Position numbers and translations under genes: made by a program. From Wagnerdoeblera intermedia (GTDB taxonomy: Bacteria; Pseudomonadota; Alphaproteobacteria; Rhodobacterales; Rhodobacteraceae), in the NCBI RefSeq assembly GCF_042647465.1, contig NZ_JBHRVN010000004.1: 64,000 nt of DNA. One strand, given 5' to 3'. Of this stretch, positions 58,391 to 64,000 are shown in pieces. Every line of letters starts with the position of its first letter. The first letter of the stretch is position 1. The notes beneath the pieces are model-generated. The model did not search any database. It was not told the origin of the DNA and saw only the letters and a program-made list of their open reading frames with translations.

Positions 58391-58422
58391 AGAAAGGCGC
58401 CCCGCGGGGCGCCTTTTTCTTT
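58391..58422 (+). terminator. hemH terminator
   Basis: 11-bp stem AAAGGCGCCCC/GGGGCGCCTTT, then T-rich tail. Confidence 0.85.
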
Positions 58423-58436
58423 TACCCTTCCGGGCA

Positions 58437-58468
58437 AACAAAAAGGGCGCCCCGAAGGACGCCCTTTT
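58437..58468 (-). terminator. terminator of the 58-aa exported protein gene
   Basis: Stem AAAAGGGCG/CGCCCTTTT (58441-58449 with 58460-58468); read leftward it ends in TTTTGTTTG. Confidence 0.75.
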
Positions 58469-58483
58469 CATAATCCGGTCGGA

Positions 58484-58660
58484 TTACTTCGCAGCAGCAG
58501 CAGCGATGACGACCAGGAGCAGCAGCGGGACCAGGATGCCCGAGGACGACGAGGTCTGTGCTTTAACGACTTCCGGCTCAACAACCGGAGCAACCAGGCC
58601 ACCAGCGAAGGCGGTCGAAGCTGCGAGCGACAGAGCTGCTGCGAGAGCGATTTTTTTCAT
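58484..58660 (-). CDS. 58-residue exported membrane-anchored protein
   Basis: MKKIALAAALSLAASTAFAG is a clean signal peptide; the mature part is about 39 residues: a short acidic/Val-Pro segment, SSSSG, then a hydrophobic helix ending in a run of Ala and a Lys. GGAGG lies 7 bases before the ATG at 58660 and codons are those of abundant proteins. It has its own terminator, so it is probably a highly expressed small envelope protein. No family recognised. Confidence 0.78.
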   Translation of the reverse strand: MKKIALAAALSLAASTAFAGGLVAPVVEPEVVKAQTSSSSGILVPLLLLVVIAAAAAK

Positions 58661-58752
58661 AGTAAACCTCCAGGTAAACCCGCCGCCTGGTGATTGAGGA
58701 GACGACGGACGCGAACATTATGCCTCGTATTACACTCCTAACCATCGGCGCT

Positions 58753-58786
58753 TAAAAAACGCAACGGTGGAAAGCGGTGCCGTTGT
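58753..58786 (-). terminator. L,D-transpeptidase gene terminator
   Basis: Read leftward: CAACGG ... CCGTTG stem (58785-58780 with 58767-58762) followed by CGTTTTTT. Confidence 0.55.
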
Positions 58787-58804
58787 GGCATTATCGCCAC
58801 GTTG

Positions 58805-59419
58805 TCAAATCAGCAACACCTGAGTGCCAACTTTGCAGAGGTCATAAAGCTCCAGCACGTGCTCGTTATAAAGCCCGATGCAACCGTTGGATGAACGGCG
58901 GCCAATCTTGCGGGTGTCGTGGGTGCCGTGGATCCGGTAGTAGGTCCAGCTCAGATGCATGGCGCGCACGCCCATCGGGTTATCCGGGTCACCCGCTTTG
59001 ATATGCGGCGGCCATTCCGGGTTGCGCTGGCGCATCGAGGGGGTCGGGGTCCAGCTGGGGGCCGGGTCTTTTTTGGTGATCGTGGTGCGGCCCTTGCGGG
59101 TCAGATCATCGCTCAGCGGCACAGAGGTCGGATAGAGGCGGTAGACCGACTGATCTTCCGACCAGAAGTGCAGCGCCCGCGAGGTCAGGTCCGCGAGGAT
59201 CGCACCGTTCTTCAGGTTCTCAAAATAGGGCTGCCACTGCAGGATCCGGAAGCTTGAGATATTATGCCGGCGCGAGGCGCTGACGGCAGATTCCATCTCA
59301 GTGCTGTTGCCACCTGCAAGCTGCGCCAGGGCCGGCGCGGCAAGGCCTGTCACGGCAGCCGCTGCCGCCGAGCCAAGGAACAGGCGACGGCCGGGATTGG
59401 GGAACAGATCGCGCGACAT
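58805..59419 (-). CDS. L,D-transpeptidase (YkuD) with Tat signal
   Basis: 204 residues. N-terminus has a twin-arginine signal (NPGRRLFLGSA then an Ala-rich core to PALA). The YkuD domain contains the catalytic motif HGTHDTRKIGRRSSNGCIGL with His, Ser and nucleophile Cys. Forms 3-3 peptidoglycan crosslinks or attaches proteins. AAGGAG before ATG 59419. Confidence 0.92.
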   Translation of the reverse strand: MSRDLFPNPGRRLFLGSAAAAAVTGLAAPALAQLAGGNSTEMESAVSASRRHNISSFRILQWQPYFENLKNGAILADLTSRALHFWSEDQSVYRLYPTSVPLSDDLTRKGRTTITKKDPAPSWTPTPSMRQRNPEWPPHIKAGDPDNPMGVRAMHLSWTYYRIHGTHDTRKIGRRSSNGCIGLYNEHVLELYDLCKVGTQVLLI

Positions 59420-59628
59420 TATCACTCCTTCGGGAGATACATCGATACATCGGAATGTATCTCCTTTACGTCTGCCGTCCCGCCTGCGCAAATCAAACGG
59501 CTGTCAATCTGCGGGGCCAGGCAGGAAAAAGCCTGTCCTTAAGCCTCGGAATTGACAGAAAGGGGCCGTTTCATGCTACTGGCCCGCAGCCCCTGCGCGT
59601 CCTGCGCCACTTTCAGAGGATGGTCTTC

Positions 59629-60177
59629 GTGCTAAAGCGTCGTCAACTGGTCGTCTCGCTTCTCTCCACGCTGATGCTAGCCGCCTGCGGCCAGACAGTT
59701 GGCGGCGGTGCCGGGCGGCTGGGCCCGGACGGAAAGCCGCTGCCGCAGGTGCTGCGTCTCAGCCCCGCCGATGAGGGGCGTCTGCAGCTGCGCATGCTTG
59801 ATTCGGTCAACGCGCTGCGCCAGGCGCGGGGGCAGGCACCGGTTCAGCTGAGCGCTGAGCTGAATGCGGCTGCAGCCACACATGCCCGCGATATGTCGGT
59901 CCAGAACCGCCCCTGGCACTTCGGCTCTGACGGCTCCTCGCCGCTGCAGCGCGCACAGCGTGTGGGCTATCGGGGCCAGGTCCTGGGAGAGCTGATCTCT
60001 GAGACCTATGAAAACGAGACCGAGACTCTTGCCGCCTGGATGGCGGATGCGGATACCCGCAATGTGCTGATGCAGGCCGATGTGCGCGAGATCGGCTTCT
60101 CCTTCTTCCAGGAGAACAGCGGCAAAATCTGGTGGTGTCTCGTCACCGGCGCGGGGGCCGCTTTCGGCGCGGTCTGA
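59629..60177 (+). CDS. CAP/SCP-domain lipoprotein
   Basis: 182 residues. Lipobox LMLAAC near residue 20 marks an acylated lipoprotein. The CAP domain follows: MLDSVNALRQARGQAPVQL, AATHARDMSVQNRPWHFG, GELISETYENETETLAAWM and FFQENSGKIWWCLVTG. GTG 59629 is preferred because AGAGG lies 9 bases upstream; ATG 59620 overlaps that site. Function of bacterial CAP lipoproteins is mostly unknown. Confidence 0.85.
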   Translation: MLKRRQLVVSLLSTLMLAACGQTVGGGAGRLGPDGKPLPQVLRLSPADEGRLQLRMLDSVNALRQARGQAPVQLSAELNAAAATHARDMSVQNRPWHFGSDGSSPLQRAQRVGYRGQVLGELISETYENETETLAAWMADADTRNVLMQADVREIGFSFFQENSGKIWWCLVTGAGAAFGAV

Positions 60178-60182
60178 GCGGT

Positions 60183-60941
60183 TCAGTCGCGCGGCCCGAC
60201 CAGTCCGATCACCGGACCCATGGCAAAACCAAAGTCATTGCGCCCGAGATCGGGCGCATAGAGCCGCGAGATGTTCCCGTCAAAGTAGAGCGCCTGTTGA
60301 AGCCCGAGCGCATCGCGGAAAAAACGGGCAAATTCGTGAAAACTCACCCGACCGCCGGAAATCACGAAAAAGGCCCGGCTTCCGTCGGCGCTGACACCGA
60401 CCCCGTTGCGGATGTAGCGCGAGGTCGAATCAGCCAGAAATCTCGGGTGAAGCGCGCCGTCGATCAGCAGAAGCGGCCCGGATTGGGTGGCGAAGCGGCA
60501 GTCAGGGCGCGATTTCGCAAAACTGCGCGATTCATGGATCTCCAACGCACCGCTTTGGGTGATGCAAAAGACCCCGTTCGGCGTCATGCCAAAATTGCCC
60601 GGGCCTGAGGCGGTCACAATCGGTGTAATTTCGCGGCCGCCTTCGATGTGAAGGCCCACGGGGCTGCGATCCGAGTGATACATCCCCGCATTCATCGCGA
60701 AGCGCAAAGCCCGCCCCTCAGCGGCCAGGCTCTGATCGATTCGGGAAAAGCTGCCAAGGGTCGCGCCGGTTTCATCGCGCAGGAAAAGCCGCAGATCGGC
60801 ACCCGCACTCACCTCGCAGACGCTGTGGCGGACCCCCTCAAAGGGGATCTCGCGGCAGGCGGGGCCAGGCTCTGCCCCCAGGGCGCCCGTGGCCGACAGC
60901 AAAAGTGCCGCTGCGGCCCGGATCAGCCTGTCAGCGATCAT
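60183..60941 (-). CDS. exported phosphodiester glycosidase (NAGPA/DUF2233) family protein
   Basis: 252 residues. Signal peptide (cleavage after GALG), then the domain with RFAMNAGMYHSDRSPVGLHIEGG, GNFGMTPNGVF, TQSGPLLLIDG, SRYIRNGVGV and ALYFDGNISRLY. In this family the conserved Asp and Asn residues act in cleavage of phosphodiester-linked sugars; the bacterial substrate is unknown. Its ATG lies 11 bases inside the end of rbfA, so it is translated with it. Confidence 0.87.
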   Translation of the reverse strand: MIADRLIRAAAALLLSATGALGAEPGPACREIPFEGVRHSVCEVSAGADLRLFLRDETGATLGSFSRIDQSLAAEGRALRFAMNAGMYHSDRSPVGLHIEGGREITPIVTASGPGNFGMTPNGVFCITQSGALEIHESRSFAKSRPDCRFATQSGPLLLIDGALHPRFLADSTSRYIRNGVGVSADGSRAFFVISGGRVSFHEFARFFRDALGLQQALYFDGNISRLYAPDLGRNDFGFAMGPVIGLVGPRD

Positions 60942-61371
60942 TTTCCCCCGCAGATGCATCCCCTGCATCCTCATCCCGGGCGACAAGGTCGCGCTGCACG
61001 CGCTCATCCGCGAAGAGACGGCGGGTTTCGTCCAGACGATCAAAGGTTTCGTCCAGGCGGAAGCGCAGATCGGGCGTATATTTCAGCGTCAGCTGTTTGC
61101 CGATCAGGTGGCGCAGCTCGCCCTTGTTGCGCGCGAGGGCCGTAATCGCCGCCTGGGCATCACTGCCGCCGAGGGTCATCACATAGGCCGTCGCAACCTT
61201 CAGATCGTTCGACAGGCTGACCTCGCCCACGGTGATCGCGTGACGGTTCAGGTCAGGATCATGCACATCCGCGCGCGCAAGCACGTCAGACAGAGTGCGG
61301 CGGATCAGTTCGCCCACGCGAAGCTGACGTTGAGAAGGGCCGGCGCCCGAGGAGATGCTGTTCTTTGCCAT
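60931..61371 (-). CDS. rbfA: ribosome-binding factor A
   Basis: Late 30S maturation factor. 146 residues: RQLRVGELIRRTLSDVLAR, HAITVGEVSLSNDLKVATAYV and YTPDLRFRLDETFDR. ATG at 61371 follows GGAAGGC; the longer frame to 61965 is antisense to dapB. Separated from infB (44 kb away) and truB (37 kb away), with which it is often clustered. Confidence 0.94.
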   Translation of the reverse strand: MAKNSISSGAGPSQRQLRVGELIRRTLSDVLARADVHDPDLNRHAITVGEVSLSNDLKVATAYVMTLGGSDAQAAITALARNKGELRHLIGKQLTLKYTPDLRFRLDETFDRLDETRRLFADERVQRDLVARDEDAGDASAGENDR

Positions 61372-61482
61372 GCCTTCCAGATAGGCGCTTTGGGCCTTCG
61401 CCGCAACGGGCGGCTTTGCACCAGGGGCTGCGACGTTTAGAAGGGGGCAACTTCTAAAGACGCTGCCGAAGATGAGGGTGCC

Positions 61483-62292
61483 ATGTCGGATCTGCCGGGA
61501 ATTGTAATCACAGGGGTTTCGGGTCGGATGGGCCGGATGCTCGTCGGTCTGGCACTGGCCTCGGATAAGCTGCGTCTGGCGGGTTGCCTTGAGCGGGCGG
61601 GTCACCCCTGGGTCGGGCAGGATATCGGCGTCTGCCTCGGCGGTCAGCCGGCGGGGGTCCTGGTCAGCGATGATCCGGTTGAGGTTTTCGCCAAAGCCCA
61701 GGCCGTGATCGATTTCACCGCTCCGGCTGCGACGGTGGAGTTTGCGGCCCTCGCCGCCCAGGCCCGTGCGGTGCATGTCATCGGCACCACCGGCCTTGAG
61801 GCCGCGGATCTTGAGAAAATCGCCGCAGCGGCCCGTCACGCCACCATCATCCGCGCCGGCAATATGAGCCTTGGGGTGAACCTTCTGGTGCAGCTGACGA
61901 AAAAGGTCGCTCAGGCGCTGGATGCCGACTGGGATATCGAGGTGATCGAGGCCCATCACCGCCACAAGGTCGATGCACCCTCCGGCACGGCGCTGATGCT
62001 GGGTGAAGCCGCGGCTGAGGGCCGGGGCGTTGCGCTTGGCGATGTATCAGACCGCGGGCGCGACGGCATCACCGGCGCACGTGAGCGGGGTCACATCGGC
62101 TTTTCCGCTATTCGCGGCGGCGATATCGTCGGCGAACATGACGTGCTTTTCGCCACGGAGGGAGAGCGGATCGTTCTGCGTCACCTCGCCACCGACCGCG
62201 CCGTCTTTGCCCGCGGGGCACTGAAAGCTGCGCTCTGGGGGCAGGGCAAAAAGCCCGGCGAATATAACATGCTGGATGTCCTCGGCCTCTGA
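61483..62292 (+). CDS. dapB: 4-hydroxy-tetrahydrodipicolinate reductase
   Basis: Lysine/meso-DAP pathway. 269 residues: GVSGRMGRMLVG (NAD(P) binding), FTAPAATVEFAAL, IGTTGLEAADLEKI, and catalytic EAHHRHKVDAPSGTALML with His and Lys. Divergent from rbfA with 111 bases between. Confidence 0.96.
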   Translation: MSDLPGIVITGVSGRMGRMLVGLALASDKLRLAGCLERAGHPWVGQDIGVCLGGQPAGVLVSDDPVEVFAKAQAVIDFTAPAATVEFAALAAQARAVHVIGTTGLEAADLEKIAAAARHATIIRAGNMSLGVNLLVQLTKKVAQALDADWDIEVIEAHHRHKVDAPSGTALMLGEAAAEGRGVALGDVSDRGRDGITGARERGHIGFSAIRGGDIVGEHDVLFATEGERIVLRHLATDRAVFARGALKAALWGQGKKPGEYNMLDVLGL

Positions 62293-62367
62293 GGCGCTGT
62301 TATACTTGTGATTGGGCAGAGTGGCGCGGTTTTGGCACTATAATCAGGTACAAGCCTGAGGTTCGCT

Positions 62368-63267
62368 ATGCCCCGCCGCTCTCCTTCTGATCTTCGCTGG
62401 TCAGACGTGACGCCAAAATCGCTCTTTCTGTCGCGCCGCCATTTTCTGGGCGCGGCAGGCGCTCTGGCCCTCGCCCCTGTCGCCGCCCGGGCCGCGGAGC
62501 CGGCGGGCGATCTGACCCCGCGTGAGGCGATCACCACCTATAATAATTTCTACGAGTTCGGATTTGATAAAAGCGATCCGTCGAAATATGCGGGCGGCAT
62601 GACGATTGACCCCTGGTCGGTTGAGATCGGCGGTCTGGTTGAAAAGCCCGGCCGTTACGATCTGGCCGATGTGCTGAAAGATCAGCCCGTCGCGGAGCAT
62701 ATTTACCGGCTGCGCTGCGTTGAGGGCTGGTCCATGGTGATCCCCTGGCTCGGCTTTCCCCTGGCGGGGCTGCTGAACCGGGTTGGCCCTCAGCCGGGGG
62801 CGAAATTTGTCGCCTTTGAAACCCTCGCGCGGCCCGAAGAGATGCCGGGTGTCAAGCGCGGCCTTCTCGATTTCCCCTATGTCGAGGGCCTGCGCCTGGA
62901 TGAGGCGATGAACCCGCTGACGCTGCTGGCGACGGGGCTTTATGGTGAGGCGCTGGAAAAGCAGAACGGCGCGCCGCTTCGTCTGGTGGTGCCGTGGAAA
63001 TATGGCTTTAAGTCGATCAAATCCGTGGTGAAAATCACCCTCACCTCCGGGCAGCCCCCCACCACCTGGCAGCGGCTTCAGCCGCAGGAATATGGCTTCT
63101 ATGCCAATGTGAACCCCAGGGTCGATCACCCCCGCTGGAGCCAGGCGAGTGAGCGCCGCATCGGAGAGGGGATTTTCGCGCCGCGCCGCGACACGCTGAT
63201 GTTCAACGGCTATGCCGAGGAAGTCGCGGGTCTTTATGCGGGTATGGATCTGGCGGTGAATTACTAA
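62368..63267 (+). CDS. msrP: protein-methionine-sulfoxide reductase catalytic subunit MsrP
   Basis: Periplasmic molybdoenzyme that repairs oxidised Met. 299 residues. Tat signal LSRRHFLGAAGALALAP, then YNNFYEFGFDKSDPSKYA and RLRCVEGWSMVIPW whose Cys (near 116) binds molybdopterin Mo; VPWKYGFKSIKSVVKI is also typical. A TATAAT lies at 62339-62344 but without a good -35. Followed directly by msrQ. Confidence 0.95.
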   Translation: MPRRSPSDLRWSDVTPKSLFLSRRHFLGAAGALALAPVAARAAEPAGDLTPREAITTYNNFYEFGFDKSDPSKYAGGMTIDPWSVEIGGLVEKPGRYDLADVLKDQPVAEHIYRLRCVEGWSMVIPWLGFPLAGLLNRVGPQPGAKFVAFETLARPEEMPGVKRGLLDFPYVEGLRLDEAMNPLTLLATGLYGEALEKQNGAPLRLVVPWKYGFKSIKSVVKITLTSGQPPTTWQRLQPQEYGFYANVNPRVDHPRWSQASERRIGEGIFAPRRDTLMFNGYAEEVAGLYAGMDLAVNY

Positions 63268-63885
63268 GTGGCTCTCTCTTTTGCGCCAAAGGCGAATGCC
63301 GCGCTCCGGGCGGTTCCGATCCCGCTGGTCTGGCTCTTCGGCCTCCTGCCTGCGCTCTGGCTGCTGGTCGGGCTTTTCACCGGGCGACTGGGGGCGGACC
63401 CGCTCAAGGCGCTGGAACATGGCTTTGGCCTGCATGCCCTGCAGTTTCTCATCGCCTCTCTGGCGGTGACGCCACTTCTGCGCTTCAGCGGTGTGAACCT
63501 AATGCGCTGGCGTCGGGCGCTCGGGCTTCTCTGCTTTACTTATGGCCTGCTGCATCTCTTCGTCTGGCTCAGCCTCGATCTGCAGTTTCGCTGGGGCGAG
63601 ATCGGGCGCGATCTGACGAAACGGCCCTATATCATGATCGGCATGACGGCCTTTGTGCTGCTCCTGCCTCTTGCGGTGACCAGTTCGGACCGCGCCCTGC
63701 GCGCCATGGGCCCATTGCGCTGGCGCCGCCTGCATCTGCTGACCTGGCCCGCCGCCGTGCTTGCCGCGCTGCACTTTCTGATGGTCGGTAAGGTCTGGGA
63801 GGCGGAAGCGCTCATCTATGCCGGCTGCATCGCGCTGCTTTCCGCTCTGAGGCTGTTCAGGGGCATGAGGCTCCGCAGCCCCTGA
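63268..63885 (+). CDS. msrQ: haem-binding membrane subunit MsrQ
   Basis: 205 residues, about six membrane helices; passes electrons to MsrP. FGLHALQFLIASLAVTPL, LGLLCFTYGLLHLFVW and RRLHLLTWPAAVLAALHFL carry the haem-ligand His residues. The GTG start directly follows the msrP TAA. Confidence 0.94.
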   Translation: MALSFAPKANAALRAVPIPLVWLFGLLPALWLLVGLFTGRLGADPLKALEHGFGLHALQFLIASLAVTPLLRFSGVNLMRWRRALGLLCFTYGLLHLFVWLSLDLQFRWGEIGRDLTKRPYIMIGMTAFVLLLPLAVTSSDRALRAMGPLRWRRLHLLTWPAAVLAALHFLMVGKVWEAEALIYAGCIALLSALRLFRGMRLRSP

Positions 63886-63971
63886 ACACCACAGGCAATG
63901 AGGAAAAGGCGCGCCCCCGGCACCGGGTTCCGAATAAAAATCGAAAATCTTAACTTTTTTGAATTTTGCTC

Positions 63972-64000
63972 TTGCGGCCGGTGAGTGAAGGCCATAGATA
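63972..64000 (+). promoter_or_regulatory. stable-RNA type promoter at right edge
   Basis: TTGCGG (63972-63977), 17-nt spacer, TAGATA (63995-64000): the same boxes and spacing as the tRNA-Arg promoter at 7139-7167, and both are preceded by CTC. An AT-rich tract (63935-63969) lies upstream where an UP element would be. The gene it drives is outside the window. Confidence 0.6.

Overview
The window reads as chromosomal DNA of a high-GC alphaproteobacterium of the Rhodobacterales (Rhodobacter/Gemmobacter/Paracoccus-like). The evidence is the cell-cycle methylase CcrM next to RNase HII, the division-site ATPase MipZ, a deformylase triplet beside fmt, a PyrB/PyrC-type pair, an ihfB-lapA-trpF string, a 559-residue S1 protein and DapF directly joined to MtaB. 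Family-level placement is inference from gene content. Nearly all of the window is core genome. I see no insertion sequence, CRISPR array, prophage or rRNA gene.

Layout. 1-5.6 kb: 3' end of dnaQ, secB, rpsA, ihfB-lapA-trpF, then rpmH-rnpA-yidD in the opposite direction. 5.7-9.3 kb: an orphan sensor kinase, two identical tRNA-Arg genes, a secreted nuclease, a 0.73-kb gene-free stretch with two very AT-rich islands, and two identical tRNA-Lys genes pointing back. 9.3-17.1 kb: dapF-mtaB and the rimP-nusA-ylxR-infB operon with a terminator-like hairpin in its leader. 17.1-24.5 kb: an acyl-CoA dehydrogenase/CoA-transferase pair, mipZ, a glycosyltransferase, rplS-rpmE with a long leader, and truB. 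24.5-34.6 kb: acyl-CoA synthetase, M29 aminopeptidase, a deoC plus two aldehyde-dehydrogenase cluster, fmt and three def paralogues. 34.8-43.8 kb: a MalY-type lyase, rnhB-ccrM, small exported proteins, a membrane-bound winged-helix protein, a D,D-carboxypeptidase. 43.8-52.6 kb: ttcA, an EAL protein, map, and one long leftward unit pyrB-(40-aa membrane protein)-(PH-like protein)-pyrC homologue-plsY-lysR-transporter. 52.7-64 kb: a UDG-like protein with moaB, yqgE, a frameshifted comF, hemH, cell-envelope proteins, rbfA, dapB and msrPQ. The last 29 bases look like a stable-RNA promoter whose gene lies beyond the window.

Four observations stand out. (1) Both tRNA-Arg copies, both tRNA-Lys copies and the right edge share a promoter plan with a 17-nt spacer and a TAGA-type -10, which predicts a stable RNA gene just outside. 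(2) An unusual number of enzyme homologues here have lost catalytic residues: one of the three deformylases, the dihydroorotase paired with PyrB, a two-domain aldehyde dehydrogenase, a uracil-DNA-glycosylase-like protein, a methyltransferase-like protein and a GGDEF domain. (3) comF carries a clean one-base deletion. (4) Several small genes easily missed by callers are present: rpmH (44 aa), a 40-aa membrane protein in the pyrB operon and a 58-aa exported protein after hemH.
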